DNA of 64,000 nucleotides from Phycomyces nitens (GCA_022702545.1 JAHRBC010000002.1:1240001-1304000); one strand, 5' to 3'. Counted from the stretch's first letter, positions 35,575-47,786 are shown. The notes: generated by a model not told the origin, from the letters alone. Program-made: numbers and translations.

Positions 35575-35962
35575 TTTCTTTACTTATAAATATCAATACC
35601 AAATAAAATAAAATGGCTAATAATGTCAAAAATAAAAATTCGGTTTCAAAAAAACGGTAGCATAACTACCGTTTTGTTCACACAGGCAAAAAATTATTTT
35701 TCTCAAAAATGCGCAACATCTTTAACACCAAATAAAATGCTCATTTCAATAAACAACGTTGTCTAAAAACTTACGAGCCCTTTCTATGGTACTACAACTA
35801 CCTCATTGCCTGATAAAAAGACATTCCATGCAACTTTTATGATTCGGGATCGATGACATTACCTTTCAACCACAATCTGCGGAGATAAAGTGCTCTAAAA
35901 TCATAAAAAATGGTAGTTATGCTACCGTTTTTGGCACAGCTACCGGTCCTTCCGCCGTAGTG
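35575..35962 (-). repeat. palindromic MITE-like repeat, copy 1
   Basis: Reads from 35962 on the minus strand: CACTACGGCGGAAGGACC, then GGTAGCTGTGCC and the palindrome AACGGTAGCATAACTACCGTT. A body containing GCAGATTGTGGTTGAAAGG follows, then a second copy of the palindrome near 35655. Copies 2 and 3 are at 39563 and 50150. No coding capacity. Confidence 0.75.
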
Positions 35963-36333
35963 CCAGATCAGGAACGACAAATGTCCAACAACAATGACAT
36001 GTGTCGGACATTATTTTGATGAATCCGTAAAATCTGAAGATGATTAATCGCAGTACTTCTTTATGCGCAGTAACATCTTCCTGAGCATTAACCACAATAC
36101 AATGTCTCTTCTTTTATAAAAGTATCATATAATAACTACTGCGGATAATGCACAGTATTAGTTAGAGAACTATATAAGATAACCAAAGTCATAATAATAA
36201 AAAGTATCTTTTATCCTCTCTTTGATTTTATGTATACTCCTGTTTCCCCAGTGGGATTGACCTTTTGGCTTTGTTATAGTAAAAGGAAGACCATCCCAGA
36301 TCAGGGACACATGTAAAAATTAGAAAATGACTA

Positions 36334-36405
36334 CTCTCCGACCGGGAATTGAACCCGGGTCTCCCGCGTGACAGGCGGGGATACTCACCACTATACTATC
36401 GAAGA
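36334..36405 (-). tRNA. tRNA-Asp: tRNA-Asp (GTC)
   Basis: On the minus strand all arms are present. The acceptor strands TCTTCGA and TCGGAGA pair with one T-G wobble and discriminator G. The D-arm contains AGTATAGTGG. The anticodon stem-loop CCGCCTGTCACGCGG has anticodon GTC at 36370-36372. The T-arm is CCGGGTTCAATTCCCGG. There is no intron. It decodes Asp GAC/GAU codons. It is the only clear host gene in the window, and repeats begin about 10 bp upstream of its 5' end. Confidence 0.95.
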
Positions 36406-36410
36406 GCTAT

Positions 36411-39206
36411 ATATTTTGACACGGTGTGTTATGGTGTTGTCGGCCTTAGTTGCAACCCGATTTTTGGGCCGTTTTGGGTAGCCAAGGTCACTGACGGTGC
36501 AGGTAGTCGTGACGTGGTCCTCAATTTATTTCATTTGCCGACGGCGGGCGAAGACCTTTGCACCTTTTCCCTTTGACATTTTTTTTCTTGTCTCTCAATT
36601 TTTCTAATTTTTCCTTAACAAAACCTTTTCCCCTTTCTTTCGATTTCCACTCACACTAAAATTTAGTGTTGTGTTTTGTTGTACACTTCTTTAACAATTT
36701 TGGTAAAGAATCTCTCGTTAGTCAAGTCTACAAATCTCCCAACAATTTTCTCATTTATTTAGTTTTATTATTATTTTTATTTTTATTGATTCTATTCTAT
36801 CCAATCTTCTGTCAACTCTTCCGTATGTTATTTTATGATTTCATACAACATCTTTCTATTATTTTATCATATATTATTTTATCCAACAATTAGTATAAAT
36901 ATCTCAAAATCAAACACTCAATAAACAAGGTCGAATTCTGATACAAGTTTCTTCTCTGACAAAGTTGTCTGAATCCTTATTCTTTCTTGTGAATTTCTTC
37001 CGTTATATTTTGTTTCTTACCAAGTCTTTGTGGAAGATTGGTTGTTCTTTATATTTTTATTTGTATTAGTCAAGTCTTCTTGGAAGATTGACTACCCCCT
37101 TTTTTTTATTCTCATTTGTATCCCTGTGCTGTATTTCGTTATTGATTCACCTGTGGTGAAGTTAATATCATATATTTGTATCCATCCTATTTGTATCCCC
37201 TTTTGCTCTCACTTTTGTGAAAGCATTTCTTATTCCTGTCCTTGTAGTCACTTTGGTAACAAAGCGACTATCTTATTTACACCCGTTTCCTCCTTTTCGA
37301 ACCTATTCTTCCTCCATTCCGGATTTCAATCCATATTACTACCCGTACCTTTCTTTTCTCGTCCACCTCCTACACACAACAAAGTACCACACGCGTCAAT
37401 TTGACACGGGTGTTGTAGGGTTTTCAGCTTCACCCACTTCTCTCCATTTCACGTGACTTTTCCAAGGCCTTCCCTGCTAGAAAGCGTGACGTAGCATCCT
37501 GATCAACTTGGCAACATCACCTTTCTCCATTTGCAAGTCACCTTATTTCTCATATCTCCCTTTTCTCCGCACTTCTTTGATTTTCCATATTTGTCACCCT
37601 CGCTCTCATTTCAAACCCCTCCTATCCATTTCCATATTTATCCATTGTACACTATTTTTGTCATCTATCTTCCTTTCCCTTCTCCCCACGTTGCTGTCTG
37701 TGCGCACTTATTTTTCTCTTCATGTTATCTACCTCTTTACACCCTCTCACACATCGGCACTTCATTTTATTCATACCCCTTCATATCTCTGTCCCTTCTC
37801 TCACACTGCTCACTTTATCATATTACTGTTATCCATATCTTCATACTTCATATTTACATTGTCTTCGCACATTTTCATATCTCATTTTGTCTTATCATAT
37901 TTGTCCTCCATTTTTATATTATCACCTTCACTGTATATCCCATTTTCTCATACTATCATATCTTATTTTGTCTTATCATCTCATACCTCTCCCCCAAAGT
38001 CATTATTATCCCTATCCATTATCTCATATACTGTTCTATTTTTCATTCACACACTCAATTCCTATATTTTATTATTAATCAATTCACCATTTATCACTAA
38101 GTAACATTTTACAAAGTCTATATAAGAGACCAAAATTTCAATCAATAAACATTATCAGTTATCTCTCTCTTATTTTCCGTCCCTGAATTAGTGAATTGTC
38201 TTGTATAGAAATTCCTAAACATACTTCGTGCCAAGATTGATTTTTCTTTTCATCCTTTTCCCTTTTTCCTGATTTTATAACTTCCCAGTACCTTGCTGTC
38301 AACTTGATTAATTGTCCTGAGTGAAATTATCTAGTTCTCTCTCTCTATTTGTATTCCTATCCCTTGTATCCGTTGCTGTCAAGAATATATCTAACTGTCC
38401 CAAGCGAAGTTCATATATCTCTGTCTATTTCTTCATTTTCTCTTCTTTTGTCCTCTTGCTGTCTTTGAATTGCGGTTCTACCCCCATTATATTCATTCTT
38501 TATCGCACCCTCGTTATTGTCAACGTGAGGTATTCAATTTACTATATTTTTCTGACTTGTTTTCACTCACAACAAACTCAACACGCATCATATTTGTCAA
38601 GTGTTGTGAGAGAAGTTGTAGTGTATTAAGCCAAAATATCAATTGTAATAACGATGCTTCCTCCAGATCTTAAAGAATATCGGCAGACTTTAGAAGTGAG
38701 GCAAGACAAAACGAAAAAGAAAACAAAAGAGTAGAATTGGATCTTTATTTGACTTGAATTTGGACTTCTTTAAATACTACTTCTTGGAGCTATTGTTAGT
38801 TTCTAAGAGACAGTCATGGTTGCTAGGAGTGATTAGTCATTGCAGCTGGGCATTGCTTAGCGAGATGTGTCGACATGAGGAGAGATCTTGAAGGGAAAAG
38901 AGAAAAGATAATCAGCAACCAGTTTTTGGGATTGCACAGTTCGAAAAGACAAGAAAGGGAAAAGAAAAGTGATATGGTTTCTACTGGAATTGGGCTGGAA
39001 GAGGTGTGATAATAGAAAATATAAATGGAAATACAATTGTGTCAAACAAGAAGAATTACTATATATAGAAAATGTGACTCAAAATAGACTCAAAAAGGGT
39101 GTTTCTGGTCGACGGCCGATAACTCCACTATACACGTGACATATTGACACGTGTGTTATGGGCAGGTTCGGTTTCGACCATGAAGCCGGACTAAGAGCCC
39201 GGAACA
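36411..39206. repeat. repeat modules marked by a TTGACACG-GTGTTRTRGG motif
   Basis: The motif occurs at about 36414, 37400, 39147 and, more diverged, at about 38588, and again inverted at 49755. It divides this 2.8-kb stretch into modules that look like partial terminal repeats of one or more elements. The segment 37404-37752 has an inverted copy at 49425-49770. The stretch 37500-38160 is almost free of G on the plus strand. No reverse transcriptase or other protein domain was seen. The long ORFs here come from the pyrimidine bias. Confidence 0.4.
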
Positions 39207-39211
39207 GGCCT

Positions 39212-39499
39212 TGTTAGGATTGGTTCCTAACAGCCTTCGCGCCACACTCCCGAAATGGATACTAGCTAGAAGACCAAATACATCATAGCTATCTTTAGAC
39301 TTTCCTTTCTTGTACACCCAACTGCCACAGTTACCAATCATTATATTTAGACATATCTTTACCCTAGCTAGAAAACATATAAATACCAGTAGAGCTTGAT
39401 CATAAAAAGATCAAGCGAATAACGTCTTTTATTAAATAACTTATCCTTGAACCTCCTGTTTCTGTCTCTTGCCTTGTCTGCTTGGATCAGTTCCTGACA
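39212..39499 (+). mobile_element. solo LTR, 288 bp, with 5-bp target duplication
   Basis: Starts TGTTAGGATTGGTTCC and ends GGATCAGTTCCTGACA, i.e. TG...CA ends with short inverted TGTTAGGA/TCCTGACA. GGCCT at 39207-39211 is repeated exactly at 39500-39504. The length and a TATAAAT-type box near 39379 fit a copia-like LTR left by recombination between two LTRs. No internal retrotransposon sequence remains. Confidence 0.85.
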
Positions 39500-39562
39500 G
39501 GCCTAGGAGGGGTCGGAGGCTGGACCAGTCCGAAGAAAAGGTCTGAACCGAGTAGGATGGCC

Positions 39563-39963
39563 CACTACGGCGGAAGGACCGGTAGCTGTGCCAAAAACGG
39601 TAGCATAACTACCGTTTTTTATGATTTTAGAGCACTTTATCTCCGCAGATTGTGGTTGAAAGGTAATGTCATTGATCCCAATTCATAAAAGTTGCATGAA
39701 ATGTCTTTTCATCTGGCAATGAGGTAGTTGTAGTACCATATAAAGGGCTCATAAGTTTTTAGGCAACATTGTTTATTGAAATGAGCATTTTATTTGGTGT
39801 TAAAGATGTTGTGCATTTTTGAGAAAAATAATTTTTTGCCTGTGTGAACAAAACGGTAGTTATGCTACCGTTTTTTTGAAACAATTTTTTTGTTTTTGAC
39901 ATTATTAGCCATTTTATTTTATTTTATTTGGTATTGATATTTATAAGTAAAGAAAAAAGAAAA
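39563..39963 (+). repeat. palindromic MITE-like repeat, copy 2
   Basis: Same order as copy 1: CACTACGGCGGAAGGACC at 39563, the palindrome near 39594-39618 and its second occurrence near 39850-39876. The tail ATTTGGTATTGATATTTATA ends directly against the transposase fragment at 39966. Confidence 0.75.
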
Positions 39964-39965
39964 AG

Positions 39966-41060
39966 AAATTTTTTATAAAGTGGCAAGGTTCCCCATGGTC
40001 ACACGCAGATTGTCATTAAACACATAATATGGTGCAATAATAAAGAACTGATTACTACTCGGAGGGTACTGGATGAGCCCAACTTGATGCTGAATGTCAT
40101 CCACATTAACAGCATATTTTGGCTGGGTTGTTTGTCCAGTTGAGCTGTGTGACCACCACATTACGATTGGCACAGATGAGTCATGGGCTGCTGTACCATG
40201 CTCTTTCATCACTTCAATGAATGCCAGAAAGTGCAGTGTGCCATCAACCTCTTTATGCTCAAAATAAAATTCCACGGTGCCAACAAATCAGCTTTGAATA
40301 GTTATATTGCAACGGCTAGATAAAAATATAAAAATGCGAGTGATCTCTATTTTGTATTTTGAATAATACCAATACTCACTTTCTGTACGGATAGGTAAAC
40401 ATCACATGATGATTGCCATGTATGGTCTCATTTTTTATTCTTTGGTACATACATGAAGAATGTACGGTTGAATTTTTCCAAAGACAAGAAGCAACAACAA
40501 TCGTTGGGTCATCAAGTTCAATACTGTTCATAACACTGTTTCACACATAGTACTTTGCCAAAGTATTCTTGACAACAGGGCTGCTGACACCTTCCACGTC
40601 ATCATCATTCAAGCTGGCATGTCAGTTGAATGGCTCCCATAGCTGGGGAGCACTTACACCATCTGGAAGATCTAAGAAACTTGCTTCATTATATGTGGAC
40701 GGCTGACTTGTACAAGGATAATTTGGAGAGCTGTTTGCTGAACTGACAAAGCTATGAACAGCAAAGTGCTCATCAAGCAAACTGGTATTTCTACCGCCCT
40801 TCAAGTTTGACGTGATAAGCTTGGAGTATACTCTAATTACTTTTTCCATGGGTAGGTAAGAGATTATTTGACTAATAATAGCAATAGCAGCAAAGATACT
40901 TCTTGGTCAATGATGACAAAATCAACGTACCTGTCATCAATGATTGTGGCCAGTGAGGCACAGCTAGGACAATAGCACTCTACATTTACAAGTGCAAAAG
41001 AATGTGGTGTGCCAAGAATATTCTCTGAGACACCTTTAAGAGTGCAAACCAGACTCGTAA
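39966..41060 (-). pseudogene. C-terminal portion of a diverged Tnp2-like transposase, copy 2
   Basis: Minus strand. Upstream part (about 41040-40930) encodes CYCPSCASLATIIDD, then an intron, then from about 40849 EKVIRVYSKLITSN and PDGVSAPQLWEPF. Two TGA stops follow, at 40622 and at about 40545. After the intron at about 40314-40383 comes the VEFYFEHKEV block shared with 28425-28866, ending at 39966. This copy retains more of the upstream protein than copy 1. The family is inferred from C-terminal similarity of pattern only. Confidence 0.45.
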
Positions 41061-41070
41061 GAGAAAAATG

Positions 41071-41245
41071 GCAGAGAACAGCCAGGCAAGTTTATTAATT
41101 AACAAACATTTGAATATACATTATAATTAATACAATATTTTTATTATGTTATAGCAGGAAAGAGCAAGCAGTTCTTTTCTTTCGGAAGATGAGGTATTTC
41201 AAACGGATGACGAGGCTGAATCCCCAATCATGACAGATGTACTAT
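41071..41245 (+). other. possible short coding segment hit by CACTA-4
   Basis: ATG at 41071 (MAENSQ), a possible GC-AG intron to about 41156, then a Ser/Asp/Glu-rich stretch (SSSLSEDEVFQTDDEAE) that meets the CACTA-4 end at 41246. Joined across the TAT duplication the frame hits TAA within two codons. It could be an exon of an unknown gene or a chance ORF. Confidence 0.25.
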
Positions 41246-41415
41246 CACTGGAAAAACTCCCAAATTTAGCATTGTATCAATGTGGCAAAAGGGTAGTGGA
41301 AATATAGAGCTTTTTTTCATCTCAGATATTTTTTTTACTTCAAATAAAAAGTGTAATTCTAATCCATCCTATTGGTTCGGGCAAAAGATTAAAAAACAAT
41401 AGCTTTTTTTTCATC

Positions 41416-41422
41416 TATAAAA
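41416..41422 (+). promoter_or_regulatory. TATA box of CACTA-4 gene A
   Basis: TATAAAA about 70 bp before the ATG at 41488, at the position conserved in CACTA-2, CACTA-5 and CACTA-6. Confidence 0.5.
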
Positions 41423-41487
41423 TGACAGCAAATTAAAATATGTAGCACTTGTTTCCTTTTTTATCTCACAATCGAATCATATAAACA

Positions 41488-44400
41488 ATGTCTTCTATTT
41501 CCGCTCTTAACAACACTGCCTGTTACTGCAACAAATGCAACAACAACCAGCAAGGATTCTCTATTGTATCCAAGCGCACTTCCCAGCGTCATGCCAAAAG
41601 AGCAAGATTTGAAGAAGTCTTGGATTTTGAAAACAGTATGTTATTTTCAATATTAATTTTATCTTTGCTGCGCAATAATAACCATTAGCCTTTAATTGAA
41701 CTCAGGCACACAAAGTGCCGTGATGGACGTTGATGTTGAGGGTAAAAAATATTTATTTGAAAACCAGTACAGGGCAATAAACTAATGTATTCTATATTTG
41801 TAGCAATCCCGACCTCTCAATCCGAATCCATGGAAACGGATGGTCAGGTCGGCCTACCATTTTTGGATTCCGTCCCGATGTCTGACGATGATTCAGTTGA
41901 CAATGAGGCCAATGGCGATGGCGCCGAAATCACCGATGACTCTGACAATGACAGCGATGATGAAGCCGATGATGAAGAGATTGAGGTCGAGGAGTTTGAC
42001 AGTGAAGGTCAGTATAGAATAGCTACAATACAAAAGCAAGCAAAAATTGAGTGTTAATAATTTTCCTTTTTAAATAATAGACCCTTTTGCTACTCCTGGT
42101 ATGCCCGAAAACCCAGTGCACAGGGCAATTGCCATTTTCGTTGTTCTGTTTGCATCCCGTTATGTGGTCGATAAGGGTGCTGTTGTCTTGATTGAGTTCA
42201 TCAACAAACTCTTGACGATTTACGGACAGGACTTCCAATTGCCTTCAAGCCTTTCTGGTCTCCAAAGCATGACGGGTTTCACTGCCTTGACCAAGGGTGT
42301 AAAGAGATTCGTTGTGTGCCAGGATTGCCACACGGTTTATGAGGAAGCTGGGTCTGCTCCCCTTCAGTGCAGTTCCGCCAAGCTCGGTTCCGTTTCTCCA
42401 TGTGGTTGCCAATTGATGAAGCAATCATCATCTGGTGCTTTAGTCCCAAAACGTCAATACAACTACCAGTCCGTCAAGCAGGCGTTGAGAGTCCTTTTCC
42501 TCCGCCCGGATTTCGAAAGCAAGATCAGACAATGGAACCAGGAGTTGAAGATCGTTGATACAATGTGCGACGTTTATGATGGTGCGATGTGGAAGGGGTT
42601 GAAGGACAAGAACGGCGTTCCCTTTGTTGAAGACTCGCGCTCACTCATGTTGACTCTCAACATTGATTGGTTTCAGCCATTCGATGGTATCAGCCATTCC
42701 TCTGGAGCAATTTACCTCGCAATCAACAATTTGCCTCGAGAGGATAGGTTCAAGGCAGAGAACGTGATTCTTGTTGGTCTGATGCCTGGGCCAAAAGAAC
42801 CAAGATCAGAGGAGATTAACAACTACCTCAAGCCCTTGGTCGACGAGTTGGAGCAGCTGTATGTTGGAATGGCCATTCCAAGTTATGAAAACCCAAGTGG
42901 AGTAACTGTCCGTGCTGCACTCTTCATGGTTGCATGTGATATCCCTGCCGCCAGGAAAACCAGTGGATTCACGTCTCATAACAGTACCCATGCATGCTAC
43001 AAATGCAGTCGTAGTTTCTCTCGCTTGGAAGGGACAAACAATGTCGATTTTCGTGGTTTTGATTTCTGTGCGTGGAGACTTGCAAATGGTGCTCAAAACC
43101 GGGTGCATGCTGAGGAGTGGAAGAGTGCAAGTACGCCCTCAGAAAGGCATCAGCTGGAGGTCGAAAATGGTGTTCGATGGTCGCAGTTGCATCGCCTTGG
43201 ATACTTTGATCTAGTACGTGGAACGATCATTGATCCCATGCACAACCTATTCCTGGGAACGGCGAAGAGGATGGTCGAGACGTGGACTGCCAGTGGTCTG
43301 ATCACAGACAACAATCTTCGTGAGATGCAGAGGGTGGCAGAGACCATGGTGTTGCCTGCGGATTACGCAGTGTTGAAGACGAAGATTGGGAAGGGATTTC
43401 CCCATATGAAGGCCGACGAGTGGAAATCCTGGGTGCTTGTTTACTCCCCTACTCTGTTGAAGACCGTTCTCCCTGCTGCCAAGTTCAAGAATTGGATTAG
43501 CTTTGTCGACGCCTGCCGCCTCTTGATAAAGCCAGCCATCACTTTTGATGAACTTGATGAAGCCCATAGTCACCTGGAGAAATTTGGTCAAGCCTGCGAA
43601 CAACAATACCCACACACTGTCCTCACCTGCAATATGCACCTACACCTCCATCTTCGCGAGACCATTCGTGATTTTGGACCAGTGTACGGCTATTGGCTCT
43701 TTGGGTTTGAGAGATACAATGGGTTGTTGAAGAACATCGAGACAAACAGAAGAGACGGGTTCGAGTCAACATTTATGAAAACATTTGTCCAGAATTCGTA
43801 CAAGGAGGACTATACGAATGCCATCCTCAAGTCATCAGTATCTGCTCCTTTCCTTCCTCTCTTAGCCAAACTTTCTTCGTCCTTTGCCACCTTGTCTCCA
43901 CCTGCACCTGCACCTGCACCAACACGACGCCCATTCCGAATTCAAAATTTTGTGGATGCATCCCAAGATTCCGAATTCCCGATCAAGGGTAATGAGCCTC
44001 TTCCACCCTCTGCGTTTCCTCTCCAAGCTAGGCCAGCAACAGCAATGAGTGATGGCGACTATCCTCATTTGTTGGAGTATTATAAGGATACTTATGACAT
44101 TTCTGAGCTGGAGAGCTATCAATACGCCACTTCTTCTTTGCTGTTTGTCGACAATCAGATAACAAAGATAAAGTCAATCAATCTTCTTGGGCAGATCTAT
44201 CATGGTCACAATGGCTCTGGCAAGGGTGGATCATATATTCAAGCTTTGTTTGGCACTAGTACAGGTGAGAACCAGACTGCATATACTGGACAAATACAGT
44301 ATATGTTTGTCCACAACTTTACGCCGCCTCTCTCTGCCTCTGTTCGTCCAAATCGCCAATCATATCAAAGTCAGCATGTTTTCGCCTTTGTGAGATGGTA

Positions 44401-44591
44401 TGGTGTGTCCTATGATCGTTCGCGTGAGGATGAAGGTGTTGATATATGTTTGCCCGGCTTTTCTCCCCAGTCATGAGTGCATCTTGCCAGTGCATCGCCT
44501 TCTTTTAGAAGTTGCGACTGCCACGCACACAAGCCGAAATGGCGTGAAGAGGATGCTGGTCATCCCTTTGCCCAAAAAGCTTTGCATATAA
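41488..44591 (+). pseudogene. CACTA-4 gene A: Tnp2-type transposase, one frameshift near the end
   Basis: Exon 1 41488-41635 (CYCNKCNNNQQGF ... RHAKRA). Exon 2 41705-41740. Exon 3 41804-42007 (acidic DSDNDSDDEADDEEIE). Exon 4 from 42080. The core is complete: LTLNIDWFQPF, CYKCSRSF, TIIDPMHNLFLG, FGFERYNGLLKN, IQYMFVHNF and FAFVRWY. A one-base shift near 44465 changes the C-terminus; in the other frame the conserved ECILPVHRLLLEVA ... PLPKKLCI continues to the stop at 44589-44591. This is the best-preserved CACTGG-type gene A here apart from that lesion. Confidence 0.85.
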
Positions 44592-44716
44592 TAAATAAAT
44601 AAATATCTTTTCTCTTTCATAAAAAAAAACAAACAGAAATAGCATTGCCTTTATAAATGTTGTCAAAACGTAATGCGTGTCAAAAAAATAGATGGATAGA
44701 TAAAAAAAATATTTTA

Positions 44717-45899
44717 TTAAAGCCCATGTCTAAGAGCCCACTGAGGAAGACTGGGATTAAAATTAGTCGGGACTGCCACGTCCACAGTTCTGGCATAAAC
44801 CCTTGACAACATTTGATGAGCATTTGCTCCAAGTTGGAGATCAACGAATCTGTCAACGACTTGGATGAATCGGTTAAACTATCAATTGCGCATCAGTAAT
44901 CTACAGTCATTCAATATACTATTTATAATCAGCTCAACAACTCACTTCATTGCTTCTCCAACTTGGGCGAATTGTGCGAACCACACGTCTTCTTCCTGCT
45001 TCAGAGACTTCGTCATCTGATTCTCCCTCGGACATTGCTCCCTTTTGGAGTGCACCTATGCAGTTCCAACCCATCTCCTGGTTGATCTCAGCCCTGTTAT
45101 TGTCATATGCTGCCAAACGACGAGCATAGTTCTACAAATATTATTATTAATATGTGTTTAATAGATTTTTAATATATTGCAAACAACTTACTTCGTTTGC
45201 ACGACCAGATCTTCGTGAACGTCTGTTCAACGCAGCCCTCACAGCAGGAGACTCTCTCACTTTTCGGCATCTACTAATGAAATTCTTGTGGAGCCTCTCA
45301 CGAAGATCCTTTTGCCTCATTCCGTCGCCAGCAAACTTGCGCCCCAGGTAGACGAGCATTCGATCAACCAACTCCTTGTTGGGAGTCACGTTGAAGTGAA
45401 CATCGGTGTTCCACCTGGGCTTATCGTTGTTGGCCTCTACTTCTGCTGGGACAGTTGACCGAAACTTTGGATTCCACATGAATTTGCGGATCGCAGCCTA
45501 ATAATATATAAAAGTTAACAAACTGATAGTATAGTCTTTGCTCTTTAGTATAATACTTACATAAACCTCTGTGGAAACTCTCTTGCTGGGGTTTGACAAA
45601 GCAATGGGATCCGTCACAACAACATTGCTAGTTGCACTGGTGGAGGCAACAGGAGCAGCAGGAGCAGCAGGAGCAGCAGGAGCAGCCTCAACGAAATTAT
45701 CAATGGCAGTGATAGTCTCACGGTTTCCTACAATAATGACACCAAGTCTGGAATCCATCGTTACAAGTCTGGCGTTTGATGTCACCATCTCGCCTTCCAT
45801 AATGGTCATCTTGTTCTCCATGGCAACAAGCTTTTCCAATATCAGATCCATGTCAGCAGTAGCAGGACGAGGAGCAATTGTTCTTCTTTGGTTAACCAT
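44717..45899 (-). CDS. CACTA-4 gene B: CACTA accessory protein, intact
   Basis: Four exons on the minus strand: about 45562-45899, 45191-45499, 44945-45133 and 44717-44879. Exon 1 begins MVNQRRTIAPRP and has a helical region (KLVAMENKMTIMEGEM) and an Ala-Pro repeat (APAAPAAP). Exon 2 has PRWNTDVHFNVTPNKELVDRM and an Arg-rich end (NRRSRRSGR). Exon 3 has MSEGESDDE and WRSNE. Exon 4 has FNRFIQVVDRFVDLQLG and ends LPQWALRHGL. No stop or shift. A basic exon 2 with a coiled coil would suit a DNA-binding multimer (inference). Confidence 0.8.
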
Positions 45900-46131
45900 T
45901 TTCTAGAATATGGTAAAGTATATTTCGATTATAATTATTAGTTTTTGTTCAATTGAAATAAAAATAAATATAATATACGTACAAAAACTGTTTGAGTGGG
46001 TGGGTGAGTAAGTGTGTGTGTGTGTGGGTTGTTGTAAAAGTAAGAGAGGTTGAATACTATCAAAAAGGCCGTTATATATAGGCATTTTGAATGACTATAA
46101 AGATGTTCCTCTATTGTCTTGAAGCACTGAG

Positions 46132-47073
46132 ATGCAAATCGGCCTTGATATTGTTTTTGGGCTCAATCCATCACACCTTCCGCAGCATGTTTCAAAGGTG
46201 AAAAAATTTTCAGATTCTCTCCTTTTTCTTTGGTTCCCTTTATTTTTCCTTTTGCTTGCTTTTTTGATATCGGCGCCTTTCTCTGGTAAGACATTTTTTA
46301 TACCTCTTTATACACACAAATTAACCTCTTTTTCATAGATGTGCGCTCCCATTGCAACTCATCCTTTCCACAATGGCCATCTAGACAAATACTCACTGGC
46401 CGCATTCACTGGTACCATCATCTTGATAAAAATTATTTTCACTTCTCTCTCAGATTAGCCAAACAACTTATATAAGGATGCCATCGGCACCAGGTAAAAA
46501 AATTTCTTTCAATCATACTTGTTCCCTCTCTGACTCTATTCCATTGTAGACTGCCCTGTCTATTCACGCCATCGGCCTCCTCCATCATTCGCGATTGTAA
46601 TCATAAAGGTAATATTCTTTATAAATCTCTTTTTGATTATTCAAAATATTATTCAGACTATTTATTAATAATTATTATTATGTGTTTTATAGGCTCCTTT
46701 GGTCTTTCTTTGCACACCATGCCCCCTACTTTGATAACCCATTTGGCTCCTGGTATGTAAATTAAATATATCATCACTCTGTTCACCCATATTAATTTTT
46801 ATTCCCTTTTTTATAGTAAAACCCGCCACACAGCCCATCCAGCCTTACAATTCAAGTCCCCTTTGCCCACTCTTGCCCATCTCTTGCAATGTAAGTATCT
46901 TTTGTCACACAAAAATTTCCTCTTTGTATCCCATATCAATAACACTTCTTTATCTTTTACAGAACACTCCCGCAGCCCAAAAAATCGTTGGATATTCATA
47001 TTTTTGCAGGTATTTTTTATGTAGAAAAATATTCCATCCAAATAGCAGCAAGCAACCGGGTAGAAACGGCTAG
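46132..47073 (+). CDS. CACTA-4 gene C: micro-exon unit
   Basis: Divergent from gene B. The first exon region (ATG at 46132, or further in) encodes the hydrophobic stretch LLFLWFPLFFLLLAFLISAP, which could be a signal peptide or membrane anchor. Introns with good borders follow, as in CACTA-6. The last exon ends PGRNG and TAG at 47071-47073. In the exon after the second intron this copy has TAG where CACTA-6 has TGG, so it is either broken or spliced differently. Substitutions relative to CACTA-6 include synonymous ones in the frame shared by exons 4-7. Confidence 0.45.
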
Positions 47074-47786
47074 GCATAGGAATAGGCGTAATAGTAGACC
47101 CTGAACCTAGAAACATTCTATTCTTTCTAATAAAAATAAAAACGTAAAACATTACCAATCAATTATAAACGGGAAATCAAATAATGGGTGATATATTACT
47201 GGTGAAGAAGGATAAAGAAGCTTTCAATCCATTCATTTAATTGGCTTTCATGAAGAGTATGCTCAATATTTTCGATAAATACACGACCATGTATTTTCAT
47301 GAATATATGATTCTCCCAATATTTCCAGGTCCATAAATACGGCACCAAAATAGAACCGTACTTTTAAATATTTCTTTTTGTTTTTCCAGATCAGATCAGT
47401 ACACCGAAAGTGCTAACAGCCCTCACCTGCGGCACATTATTTCAAAAATCCACTACTAGATAGCACGTCAACGAGATAGCTGACAAGGTAGCTTGTCTCA
47501 TAGTCGGAAAAAAAACCACCCTATGTTAAAACATCGCTTTATAGTACAGCATTGCCACTTTTACGTTATTGGAATTTCTTTATTTTTTGCAGTGTATAAG
47601 TTAGAGCTTTTTTGTTGCTCATCTATTCTCAATTTAATATTAATATAATATTTCTACTGTTTGATATAGGTTTACACCACTAGGAATGAGCAATGAGCCT
47701 TCATCAAAGAGAAACAGACCAGGGCTTTAATATTCTTTAGGCTGCTCTTATTGGTTCTCTCATATTTTTAGTATATGTTTTAGTGC

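Larger units (their letters stand above)
41246..47594 (+). mobile_element. CACTA-4, CACTGG left end and CACTGC right end
   Basis: 6,349 bp. The left end is CACTGGAAAAAC at 41246. The right end, read in reverse from 47594, is CACTGCAAAAAATAAAG. TAT at 41243-41245 is repeated at 47595-47597. It contains gene A, convergent gene B and gene C, in the same order as CACTA-6. It also shows the empty site for the MULE that split CACTA-2. Confidence 0.85.

Noticed and set aside
37508..38104. Long overlapping ORFs in three frames rich in Ser, Leu, Phe, Ile, His
   Set aside because: They arise from a nearly G-free, pyrimidine-rich strand, overlap in all three frames and have no domain; not genes.
36411..39206. 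Full LTR retrotransposon around the tRNA
   Set aside because: No reverse transcriptase, integrase or primer-binding site seen; only repeat motifs and one solo LTR are supported.
42806..43108. Minus-strand ORFs opposite the transposase core in each CACTA copy
   Set aside because: Shadows of the conserved coding strand that appear at the same place in every copy, with no start context.
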